Below, in pieces: positions 1 through 7,418 of a stretch of DNA of 8,465 bases. The notes beneath the pieces were generated by a model. That model was not told where the DNA came from. It did not search any database and worked only from the letters and a program-made list of their open reading frames with translations. Position 1 is the first letter of the stretch; every line of letters begins with the position of its first letter. The position numbers were made by a program, and so were the translations under genes. This DNA comes from Solobacterium sp. (GTDB taxonomy: Bacteria; Bacillota_I; Bacilli_A; Erysipelotrichales; Erysipelotrichaceae): positions 1 through 8,465 of the forward strand of contig JAFVFM010000131.1 of the NCBI GenBank assembly GCA_017475415.1, written 5' to 3'.

Positions 1-56
1 AAATACCTAAGTCGAGGCCGATTATTTATTAATTTCCTAAGAAATGGACTGGGTAT

Positions 57-362
57 GTGGCATTATTAGGTATGGTTCTTTATGGCTACTATAATGCCAA
101 ACCTTTTGGTAGTGAAATCATGCAGATGAGTATACAGGCTATGGGTTTTGCGAGTATGATATATTTAATAGGATTTGGGGTTATTGCGATTAGTGTACTT
201 ATGGCTGCTAGACCCACCAAGCCTAATCCATTTTTTATGTGGCTCCTAATTCTATTGATGATTTTTGTGCTCGGTATAGTTACAGTGATGCTTGGCTTCT
301 TATATATCACGACAAATTGGCATGAAAAAGTATTGAATGTAGGAGAAAAGAAAGATGTTTGA
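57..362 (+). CDS. YybS/DUF2232-like multispanning membrane protein, C-terminal fragment (probably partial or broken)
   Basis: This hydrophobic stretch opens at a GTG (57) with no convincing Shine-Dalgarno and ends 8 bases into gdpP. It shows two strong membrane segments (about residues 26-49 and 60-86) plus a weaker one at the very start, then a short charged tail. DUF2232/YybS proteins are about 300 residues with several membrane helices and commonly sit directly upstream of gdpP, so 101 residues fits only the C-terminal end. Reading upstream in the same frame gives IPKSRPIIY, an in-frame TAA at 30-32, then FPKKWTGY. Both sides of the stop resemble the link before the last helices of this family, as I remember it. 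The real gene may therefore be interrupted by a nonsense change or frameshift, or be translated only as a fragment. The YybS assignment rests mainly on position and topology; the function of the family is not well defined. It would be the first gene of the operon seen here. Confidence 0.55.
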   Translation: MALLGMVLYGYYNAKPFGSEIMQMSIQAMGFASMIYLIGFGVIAISVLMAARPTKPNPFFMWLLILLMIFVLGIVTVMLGFLYITTNWHEKVLNVGEKKDV

Positions 363-2322
363 GAAAATCTCTAAAATAAAGAAAATAGCGATACTTGTCC
401 TAGTGATACAAATCCTCCTCTTAGCGGTTGCTTGGTTTGTGTTCAAAATGGATATTCTTTTACCTGCAGTCGTGCTCTTTATTGAAGCAGGTTTATTATT
501 CTATTTTTCGGAATCTTATAGCCATACTTTACAAGAACAAGCTATGGGAGTGAAGCAAGTATTAGGAGAAAATGCAGAAAAGGTATATATCAAAGGCGGT
601 ATAGGCCTAATTATGTATGACGATCAATATAACATTACCTGGATGACCGAATTGTTTAAGGAAACATATGAACATCGTATGGGACAAAAAATATTGAATT
701 GGATACCAGAAGCAGATGATTTAATTGCAGGACGTTCAGATAAAGCTGAAGTCCTATTAGATAATCGCCTCTATGAAATAACACGCCAAGATGAATCGCG
801 AATCTTGATGTTTAAGGATATTACAGAAGAAGATCATTATAAAGGCCTATATGAAAAAGAACATGTTGTTTTAGGTATGGCTAGTTTCGATAACTATGAC
901 GAAAGTACACAATATGCTGATGAAGCAGATGCTTCGGCAATTAATACAGCTGTACGCACACCAGTAAATGAATATTTTAGTTATTTTGGCATTTTAGCTA
1001 AGCGTATTAATCAAGCCAATTATATGTTGGTATTAAATGAAGATATATTATTACAATTAGTAGACGATAAATTCTCTATATTAAATAAAGTAAGAAAAGC
1101 AGCTCAAAATATGGATGTATCCATTACCTTATCTATGGTATTTGCGCGGGGTTCAGATAATTATACAGAATTAGATGGTCTAGTGGCTAGCTTAATGGAT
1201 TTAGTGCAAAGTAGAGGTGGTGACCAGGTTGCCATGCAAAGCGTAGGTGGCGAAGTGAAATTTTATGGTGGCTCAAGTGAGGCTACAGAGAAAAGAAGCC
1301 GCGTACGCGTTCGCGTGATTTCTAGTGCTTTGCGTGATTTAATGATGCATAGTACGAATGTGATTATTTGTGGACATAAAAATGCTGATTTTGACTGTAT
1401 AGGTTCCGCTTTATGTTTAGCACAAATGGCTAAGGCTTTGCATAAGCCAGTTAGTATTATCGCAAAAACAGGTGGTATTGAGGAAAAACTTGCTTCAGCG
1501 ATGAAAGAAAATAAAGATATTTTAGATGAAGAAGTGCAATTTATTACTGAAAGTGAAGCCCTAAACCAACTACAAGATAATAGTTTGGTTATTATGACGG
1601 ACCATCATAATAAAGGGCAATCGAATGGTGCAAAGGTATTAGATATCGCTAAAAAAGTAGTGGTAATAGACCATCACAGAAGAAGTAGTGAAATGGGTGT
1701 AAAACCAATCCTTGTCTATATTGAAGCAGCAGCTTCTTCGACTTGTGAATTAGTGACAGAAATGATTCCTTTTGTATCTAAGAGAACAGATTTATCGGAA
1801 GTAGATGCAACATTTATGTTAGCTGGTATGACCATCGATACACAAAACTGGCGTGTGCGCACTGGTGCACGTACATATGAAGCGGCTAGTAGCTTAAGGA
1901 AGATGGGAGCGAATCCACAAGATGCGAATCGTTATTTAAAAGATACCTTCCAAGAATTTGCGATGAAGTCTTTGGCATTATCGAATTCCGAGCGCTATAG
2001 CCATGGTATTATTATTGCGCCTGTTGAAGAAGAAGGCATGACGCGATCTTTAATGAGCCAGGTAGCAGATAATTTGTTGAATATCCAAAGTGTTAATGCA
2101 GCCTTTGTGATTGCGAATACAGATAATCAAACAGCGATTAGTGCCCGTTCTAATGGTACAATCAATGTACAAAGGATTATGGAAAGTATGGGTGGTGGTG
2201 GTCACTTGAGTGGCGCTGCTGTACAAAGAGAAAAACAAGATATTCATGCTTTAAAGGCGGAATTAATTGCCGCCATAGAACAATATTTCAAGGAGGAAGC
2301 GGTTGATGAAAGTAATACTTAA
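355..2322 (+). CDS. gdpP: GdpP, membrane-bound cyclic-di-AMP phosphodiesterase (DHH/DHHA1)
   Basis: GdpP hydrolyses the second messenger c-di-AMP to pApA at the inner face of the membrane and so influences potassium and osmotic balance and cell-wall stress. The 655-residue length is normal for the family. In order: two N-terminal membrane helices (about 10-29 and 33-52), a PAS-like region (about 80-155), a degenerate GGDEF domain with the family signature SRGGDQVA (286-293), and a DHH/DHHA1 phosphoesterase (about 334-650). Likely metal ligands are His341, Asp345 and Asp347 in HKNADFD, Asp416, His440 in IDHHRR, and Asp495. GGGGH (613-617) is the DHHA1 substrate-binding motif. The first DHH-type motif reads TDHHN (415-419), where relatives often have a D-T-H type sequence; the key Asp is kept, so activity is expected. 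ATG 355 has AGGAGA at 341-346 and overlaps the upstream gene by 8 bases; the 3' end overlaps rplI by 17. Confidence 0.97.
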   Translation: MFEKISKIKKIAILVLVIQILLLAVAWFVFKMDILLPAVVLFIEAGLLFYFSESYSHTLQEQAMGVKQVLGENAEKVYIKGGIGLIMYDDQYNITWMTELFKETYEHRMGQKILNWIPEADDLIAGRSDKAEVLLDNRLYEITRQDESRILMFKDITEEDHYKGLYEKEHVVLGMASFDNYDESTQYADEADASAINTAVRTPVNEYFSYFGILAKRINQANYMLVLNEDILLQLVDDKFSILNKVRKAAQNMDVSITLSMVFARGSDNYTELDGLVASLMDLVQSRGGDQVAMQSVGGEVKFYGGSSEATEKRSRVRVRVISSALRDLMMHSTNVIICGHKNADFDCIGSALCLAQMAKALHKPVSIIAKTGGIEEKLASAMKENKDILDEEVQFITESEALNQLQDNSLVIMTDHHNKGQSNGAKVLDIAKKVVVIDHHRRSSEMGVKPILVYIEAAASSTCELVTEMIPFVSKRTDLSEVDATFMLAGMTIDTQNWRVRTGARTYEAASSLRKMGANPQDANRYLKDTFQEFAMKSLALSNSERYSHGIIIAPVEEEGMTRSLMSQVADNLLNIQSVNAAFVIANTDNQTAISARSNGTINVQRIMESMGGGGHLSGAAVQREKQDIHALKAELIAAIEQYFKEEAVDESNT

Positions 2323-2755
2323 ACAAGATGTAAAAAAAGTGGGAAAAAAAGGTGAAGTAGTAGAAGTCTCTGATGGCTATGCAAGAAATTTCTTAATCGC
2401 AAGAGGCCTTGCGGTAGCAGAAACAAATAAAAGTTTGGAAATATTAGCAGACCAAAAAGCAGAGCAGGCAGCTCATGAAGCAGAATTAGAAAAAGAAGCT
2501 AAAGAATTAGCGAAAAAATTAGAAGATATGACTTTTGATTTCAAAGTGAATTCTGGTAAAGATGGTAGAGTATTTGGTTCTGTTTCAACGAAACAAATTG
2601 TAGAAGAACTTGCGAAACAAGGGATACGTATTGATAAGCGTAAAATAATTGACACAGCTCCAGTTACAAGTTTAGGCGTAACAGAGGTGCGTGTTGAGTT
2701 ATATAAAAATGTAATTGGTAAAGTTAGAGTGAAGTTAATAGGAAGTGAAAAATGA
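2306..2755 (+). CDS. rplI: 50S ribosomal protein L9 (bL9)
   Basis: bL9 binds 23S rRNA through its N-terminal domain at the base of the L1 stalk and reaches across the subunit with its second domain; it supports reading-frame maintenance. The 149 residues match the usual size. The N-terminal domain (about 1-52) carries MKVILKQDVKKVGKKGEVVE and the signature DGYARNFLIARGLA. A long charged helix (about 45-75) follows, then the C-terminal domain (about 80-149). I chose ATG 2306 rather than the in-frame TTG at 2303: it gives the canonical MKVIL start and lies 9 bases after a strong AGGAGG (2291-2296). The gene starts inside the end of gdpP (17-base overlap) and shares an ATGA with dnaB, so it is probably translationally coupled on both sides. 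The gdpP-rplI-dnaB order is conserved widely in Bacillota. Confidence 0.98.
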   Translation: MKVILKQDVKKVGKKGEVVEVSDGYARNFLIARGLAVAETNKSLEILADQKAEQAAHEAELEKEAKELAKKLEDMTFDFKVNSGKDGRVFGSVSTKQIVEELAKQGIRIDKRKIIDTAPVTSLGVTEVRVELYKNVIGKVRVKLIGSEK

Positions 2756-4104
2756 GTCGAGAACTACCTAAGGCAATAGAAATTGAAGCGAGCTTATTGG
2801 GAACCTTACTTGTCTATCCTGAAACAACAGCTGTAGCTATGGATCAAGGTCTAGAAGAGGATGATTTCTTTCTTAATGAAAATAAAACTGTTTATCGTGC
2901 AATTAAAAAATTATATGACAATAATCAAACAACAGTAGTTAGCTCGGTTGCGAATATTTTACGTGAAGAGAATATGTTTACCTCTATTGGAGGTATGCCA
3001 TATTTATTATCATTAGGTAATGCGAGTGAATCTTCTCAGAATGTTTTAGAATATGTCAATTTATTACATGATAAACAACTTTTGCGTAAGATGATTCTTA
3101 CTGCAGAAAAGGTCGTGGATAGTGGCTATAAAGGAGGCATGGATACCAATGCCTTCTTAGATATGGCAGAAAAAGATGTTTTGAGTGTTTCTCGCGATCG
3201 TCGTTCAGATGAATTCGTTGATCCTGTAGCCTTAATCGATAATACGATGAAGAAGATTGAGGAATATAGTAAAAGTGATACGGATATTACAGGGTTAAAG
3301 ACAGGTTTAACCGATCTGGATCATTTATTACATGGTCTACAGAGAGGTGATTTAATCATTCTGGCAGCACGTCCATCTATGGGTAAGACGGCTGTGGCAT
3401 TGAATTTGGCTATGAATGTAGCGAAGAATCAACCAGATGAAGCTGTTGCGGTATTTTCTTTAGAAATGCCAGCAGAGCAACTACAATTACGTATCTTAAG
3501 CGCTAAAAGTAGAGTGGAAGGCGATAAGGTACGCACGGGTAAATATATGAGTAGCGAAGACTGGAGTAAATTATACGAAAGTGCAGCGCAATTAAAACGT
3601 TTGAGAAATATTTATATTGATGAAAAGTCTAACAATAAGATAGCAGAAATCTTTTCAAAATGTAGAAGATTGAAGTCAGAACATGGCTTGAGTTTAGTCG
3701 TATTAGACTATATTCAATTATTATCTGATCGTAGTAGATCCAATGGGAGCCGTGAACAGGAAGTGGCGGAATATTCACGCGCTCTAAAGTCATTAGCGAG
3801 AGAATTAGAAGTACCTGTTATTGCCTTATCGCAATTATCGCGTAATGTAGAATCACGTCCTGATAAAAGACCTATGCTTTCAGACTTAAGAGAATCCGGG
3901 GCGATTGAACAGGATGCCGATGTGGTTATGCTTTTGTATCGTGATTCTTATTACAATGAAGAAAAACGCACGGAAGCTAATGAAACGGGTTATGAAAAGC
4001 TAGAAATCAATGTAGCTAAACATAGAAATGGTGCGATTGATCGCTTGGAGGTGGTTTTCGAAAAGAATACCAATGCGATATTTAATTTAACAACGAAGGA
4101 ATAA
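2752..4104 (+). CDS. dnaB: Replicative DNA helicase DnaB (called DnaC in Bacillus subtilis)
   Basis: This is the hexameric 5'-3' helicase that unwinds the replication fork and recruits primase. At 450 residues it is full length. The N-terminal domain (about 5-105) opens with the typical LPKAIEIEASLLGTLL; a linker leads to the RecA-like ATPase domain (about 175-448). Walker A is ARPSMGKTA (206-214, Lys212 and Thr213), the catalytic glutamate is Glu238 in FSLEM, Walker B ends at Asp319 in VVLDYIQLL, and the SDLRESGAIEQDAD block (377-390) is intact. The KHRNG motif (423-427) supplies the inter-subunit finger residues, with Arg425 the likely arginine finger. There is no intein. The start ATG overlaps the rplI stop in an ATGA, preceded by AGGAAG (2740-2745). 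The next gene begins 5 bases after the stop. All key residues are present, so I expect a normal essential enzyme. Confidence 0.98.
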   Translation: MSRELPKAIEIEASLLGTLLVYPETTAVAMDQGLEEDDFFLNENKTVYRAIKKLYDNNQTTVVSSVANILREENMFTSIGGMPYLLSLGNASESSQNVLEYVNLLHDKQLLRKMILTAEKVVDSGYKGGMDTNAFLDMAEKDVLSVSRDRRSDEFVDPVALIDNTMKKIEEYSKSDTDITGLKTGLTDLDHLLHGLQRGDLIILAARPSMGKTAVALNLAMNVAKNQPDEAVAVFSLEMPAEQLQLRILSAKSRVEGDKVRTGKYMSSEDWSKLYESAAQLKRLRNIYIDEKSNNKIAEIFSKCRRLKSEHGLSLVVLDYIQLLSDRSRSNGSREQEVAEYSRALKSLARELEVPVIALSQLSRNVESRPDKRPMLSDLRESGAIEQDADVVMLLYRDSYYNEEKRTEANETGYEKLEINVAKHRNGAIDRLEVVFEKNTNAIFNLTTKE

Positions 4105-4109
4105 AGAAA

Positions 4110-5639
4110 ATGATAAAAAAGATCCTAGCAATACTCATGTGTATAATGGCTGCAGTTTTACTGGTGGTCTTTTTTCCTTTTTCTAAACAATCTAAAGCGA
4201 TATCCTTTAGCGCTACACAAGGTAGTGTTGTTGGTAAATTTAATCAAAAAATAGAAGGTATCGAAAAAGATGCGCAAAGGCAATATCGTGTATATGAAAA
4301 GGGTGAGTTCCTAGGAGTTCTTCAAAGTGAAGAAAAATTGGAGAAACATTTAAAGGAAATCTATCGCTCTCGTTACCAGAAAGATTATCCTAATTCACAG
4401 GTACATTTAAGTGAAGATATATACTTAACAGAAAGCCAAACACCTTTCCTTTATAGTGATAAGGATGAAGAAATCTTCCGTTATTTATCAGAAAATCATT
4501 TATATGAATTAGAAGCTACAGCGATTTCTTTTGCGAATGAAAAGGAAGTTTATCAACGTATATTTGTGGCGAATGAAGAAATTTACCAACAAGCTATGGA
4601 TGAGTTTGTGTCTTATTTTAATGATTTATCTTCTGTTTCTATGTTGAATCGCGGGGAGGAAGCGTCTAGTTTAACAACTTATGGTACGCGTGATACAGGT
4701 GTTACGATTGCACAAAAACTAACGATAGCGAAGATGTTTGCCAAACCGGAAGAAATCATGAAGACAAAGGAAGAAGTGTTGGACTTCTTAAAATATGGAA
4801 CGAATAAGGAAAGAGAATATTATGTTGTACAAAAATATGATACTTTAGCTGGTGTCGGTTATCGTAACCATGGTTTATCTGCACAACAAGTAATGAATAT
4901 TAATCGGGATAAAATTAGTAATGTAAATCAAACTTTAGAAGAAGGCATGGAATTATGCGTAACCTATTTTACTTCGCCTATAGAAATTACAGTGACAAAG
5001 GAAGTCATGCGTGAAGCTCCTATTTATTATCGTTCTACTACTGTAGAAGATGAAACATTATTAGAAGGAACAAGTGAAGTAAGGCAAAAGGGGGAGGATG
5101 GATTACGCTCTGTGCTTTATGAAGAAACTTGGGTGAATGGAGTTTTATTCAATGGTGTGGAAAAGAGTTCAACTGTATTAGAAGAACCAAGACCTGAATT
5201 AATCGCTGTAGGCACAATGTCACAACCGGATGTAGGAACAGGCAATTATCGATATCCTGTAGATAATGCGAGAATCACCTGTCCTTGGGGTTGTTATTTT
5301 GGGCATAGAGGTGTTGACTTTGTGAATATCTATGATGCGTGGGCAGATGTATATGCTGCAGATAATGGTGTAATAGTGGAAAATAGCTATACAGGAATTA
5401 ATGGAAATTACGTGATTATTGATCACAATAATGGTGTTCGTTCATATTATGGACATATGCGTGTGCCTAGTGAATTGCCAGTAGGTACAGTTGTGCAACG
5501 TGGACAAGTGATAGGTCATATTGGTATGACAGGTCTAGCGACAGGACCACATGTTCATTTCCATTTTGATGATGGTGTTTTTGACCATTATATGGATGCG
5601 TGTGAGTTTGTGGATTGTGAAGGGTTGGTATTATATTGA
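4110..5639 (+). CDS. Membrane-anchored or secreted cell-wall endopeptidase: LysM-like, G5-like and M23 metallopeptidase domains
   Basis: A predicted extracellular zinc peptidase that would cut peptide cross-links in peptidoglycan. The N-terminus is a signal peptide or anchor: MIKK, then a hydrophobic core at about 5-23, with a possible signal-peptidase site after SKA (28-30). A 200-residue charged region without a recognised domain follows. Next come a LysM-like segment (about 236-287: YYVVQKYDTLAG...LEEGMELCV), a G5-like segment (about 290-368) and the M23 domain (about 380-500). Catalytic motifs are complete: His399 and Asp403 in GHRGVD, His449 in YYGHM, and His481/His483 in HVHFH; by family analogy His399, Asp403 and His483 bind zinc. 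Unusually for a secreted Bacillota protein, cysteines flank the active site (391, 395, 498, 503). GAAGGA (4095-4100) precedes ATG 4110. Its place just before walJ supports an envelope role. The exact bond cut cannot be told from sequence. Confidence 0.92.
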   Translation: MIKKILAILMCIMAAVLLVVFFPFSKQSKAISFSATQGSVVGKFNQKIEGIEKDAQRQYRVYEKGEFLGVLQSEEKLEKHLKEIYRSRYQKDYPNSQVHLSEDIYLTESQTPFLYSDKDEEIFRYLSENHLYELEATAISFANEKEVYQRIFVANEEIYQQAMDEFVSYFNDLSSVSMLNRGEEASSLTTYGTRDTGVTIAQKLTIAKMFAKPEEIMKTKEEVLDFLKYGTNKEREYYVVQKYDTLAGVGYRNHGLSAQQVMNINRDKISNVNQTLEEGMELCVTYFTSPIEITVTKEVMREAPIYYRSTTVEDETLLEGTSEVRQKGEDGLRSVLYEETWVNGVLFNGVEKSSTVLEEPRPELIAVGTMSQPDVGTGNYRYPVDNARITCPWGCYFGHRGVDFVNIYDAWADVYAADNGVIVENSYTGINGNYVIIDHNNGVRSYYGHMRVPSELPVGTVVQRGQVIGHIGMTGLATGPHVHFHFDDGVFDHYMDACEFVDCEGLVLY

Positions 5640-6427
5640 TGGATTTTGCGTTATTAGCGAGTGGTTCAAAAGGAAATGCTTTTGTGGTAAAAAGTGATAC
5701 AACATTAGTATTAGTGGATTGTGGAAGTACGAAAAAACATTTACTTGCTTCTTTTTCTACTTTAAATATTGAAAGAGAAGATTTAGATGCAATACTGATA
5801 ACACATGACCATAGTGATCATATTTCACAAATCCATCATTTTAAGGACATCCCTATATTTGCGCCTGTAGAGATAAGTGATGTAGAAGTAATGTTGGTAG
5901 AACCCTATGAAATGATGCATATAGGCGATATGGATATTTTACCCTTAGCTTTATCTCATGATGCCCCGCATACAGTGGGTTATATCTTTTGGCAGGGAAA
6001 TGAAAAATTATGTTACATTACAGATACGGGCTATGTAAGTAAAAAGAATCAAGAATATCTAAAGGATGCGGATTATTATATTTTAGAAGCGAATCATGAT
6101 GTTAGCATGTTGATGGATTCTCGTCGGCCTCAATATGTGAAAGCACGTATCTATGGGGATCAAGGCCATCTTTGTAATGAAGATTGTGCAAGTTTATTGT
6201 CGGAAGCTTGTTCAACAAATACGAAATTAGTCATTTTAGCCCACCTATCTCAAGAGGCAAATACGCGTGAACTTGCCTTAAATGTGATAAAGGAAGCCTT
6301 AGAAAAGAAGAAGGAATTGAAGGGGCTAAAAATTGCCTCTGCAGGGCAATATGAAATGATTCGGAAAGGACTAAGTGATGAAAAAATGGATTTGGGTACT
6401 TGTTATAGCGTTATTGGTATGGAATAG
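5639..6427 (+). CDS. walJ: WalJ (YycJ)-type metallo-beta-lactamase-fold hydrolase
   Basis: A 262-residue single-domain MBL-fold protein of the WalJ/YycJ/VicX family. These are cytosolic, predicted metal-dependent nucleases or phosphodiesterases linked to the coordination of cell-wall work with division and replication. The start FALLASGSKGNAF is the family opening, and the metal motif HDHSDH (56-61) is complete. Further ligands are likely His107 or His111 in SHDAPHTVGY, Asp129 in YITDTG and His202 in LAHLSQEANT; GHLCNED (176-182) is also typical. I prefer ATG 5639, which overlaps the preceding stop by one base (TGATG, coupled), over the in-frame TTG at 5636; the only purine-rich run, GAAGGG (5619-5624), is somewhat far upstream. 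In Bacillus, walJ follows the walRK two-component genes; here neither walR nor walK is nearby. Family assignment is firm; the biochemical substrate is not established by anything visible here. Confidence 0.94.
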   Translation: MDFALLASGSKGNAFVVKSDTTLVLVDCGSTKKHLLASFSTLNIEREDLDAILITHDHSDHISQIHHFKDIPIFAPVEISDVEVMLVEPYEMMHIGDMDILPLALSHDAPHTVGYIFWQGNEKLCYITDTGYVSKKNQEYLKDADYYILEANHDVSMLMDSRRPQYVKARIYGDQGHLCNEDCASLLSEACSTNTKLVILAHLSQEANTRELALNVIKEALEKKKELKGLKIASAGQYEMIRKGLSDEKMDLGTCYSVIGME

Positions 6428-7418
6428 TTGGCTTACTATACAATTTTTACGCTTAGAAAGCCATACTGATACAATAGGGAATGATACACAAACGAGTACC
6501 ATCATTAACGATAATATCGTTACCGATTTCACAACGGATTTAACAGAGGTTGTAGATAATGTGCGCTCTTCTGTGGTGCGTGTAAGTGCAGAAGGAGAAA
6601 ATGCTAAAAGTGGAATTATTTATGCAGTAGAGGATAATACAACCTATATACTAACTTCTTATTTAACGCAAACCAAAAACTTGCAGGTAATTTTTGATAG
6701 TGGAGCACGTAATGCTGCAGAATTGATTGGAAGTGATCAAACAACGGGAATTAGTTTGATTTCTGTCAATACTAGCTTTTCTGTTACTCCTATGCGTGTT
6801 GGAGATAGCCGTTTAATTGAACAAGGTGAATATGTTATCGCCTTAGGCGCAAGGAATTCATCTACAGCTATGGAACCAATTAGTTTTGGTGTAGTTTCAG
6901 AGTCTGGGCAAAGAAGAATATCTTCTTCGCATATATGGCTTGCGGAAGTATTAGAAACGGATACTTCTATCCATGAAGGCTTTTATGGAGGCCCATTATT
7001 AAATGTTGGTGGGGAAATGATTGGTATATTGGTTCCTACACCAGTGAATGCGAGTGTGAATATGGGATATGCTTTAGGAAGCACAGAAGTAAAGTTAATC
7101 TTTAATGAATTAAAGAATGGTGGAGTGAGTCGGGCTAGTTTTGGCGTGGTTGTACGCAATGTAGATTCCTTACGTGCGTATGAAAAAAGCGAGCTCAATA
7201 TAGCCTTAGATGTAAGAGAAGGTGTAGTAGTTACGGATAAGATGATTAAAGAAGGTGAAATCAGTAGTGGAGATGTAATTGTTTCTGTTGCAGGAAAGAG
7301 TATTACGGATATCTATCGCTTCCGGGAAGTTTTATATGAGTTAAATGAAGGAGAAACTGTTAAGGTGGAAGTATTGCGTAATGGCAATCGTGAAGAAGTG
7401 GAAGTGACCTTAAGATGA
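6378..7418 (+). CDS. HtrA/DegP-like membrane-anchored protein with PDZ domain, catalytic triad lost (probable pseudoprotease)
   Basis: The 346-residue protein has the HtrC/YycK layout: an N-terminal membrane helix (about 4-24), a short linker, a trypsin-like domain (about 55-245) and a C-terminal PDZ domain (about 253-346) facing outside. Gene order walJ-htrA-rlmH also matches htrC of Bacillus. Fold landmarks are clear, yet every catalytic position is changed: ILTNNHV is ILTSYLT (His to Leu96), the TDLA aspartate is TGIS (Asp to Gly124), and GNSGGP is GFYGGP (Ser to Tyr203), while TD before it and GGPLLN after it are kept. No other Ser/His/Asp set in those motifs replaces them. I infer it is not a protease, but may bind unfolded or C-terminal peptides through PDZ or act as a scaffold. 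ATG 6378 follows AAAGGA (6365-6370) by 7 bases and is preferred over GTG 6375; it overlaps walJ by 50 bases. The frame is intact, so this is not decay. Confidence 0.9.
   Translation: MKKWIWVLVIALLVWNSWLTIQFLRLESHTDTIGNDTQTSTIINDNIVTDFTTDLTEVVDNVRSSVVRVSAEGENAKSGIIYAVEDNTTYILTSYLTQTKNLQVIFDSGARNAAELIGSDQTTGISLISVNTSFSVTPMRVGDSRLIEQGEYVIALGARNSSTAMEPISFGVVSESGQRRISSSHIWLAEVLETDTSIHEGFYGGPLLNVGGEMIGILVPTPVNASVNMGYALGSTEVKLIFNELKNGGVSRASFGVVVRNVDSLRAYEKSELNIALDVREGVVVTDKMIKEGEISSGDVIVSVAGKSITDIYRFREVLYELNEGETVKVEVLRNGNREEVEVTLR

Noticed and set aside
2303..2305. TTG as start of rplI
   Set aside because: ATG 2306 gives the conserved MKVIL start and better spacing from AGGAGG.
415..2322. TDHHN motif of GdpP as a sign of lost activity
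   Set aside because: The metal-binding Asp is kept and all other ligands (His341, Asp345, Asp347, IDHHRR, Asp495, GGGGH) are present; this position varies in the family.
2752..4104. Intein or split in dnaB
   Set aside because: The gene has the normal length and uninterrupted Walker A and B motifs.
6375..6377. GTG as start of the HtrA-like gene
   Set aside because: It adds one residue only; ATG 6378 follows AAAGGA by 7 bases and gives the typical MKK start.
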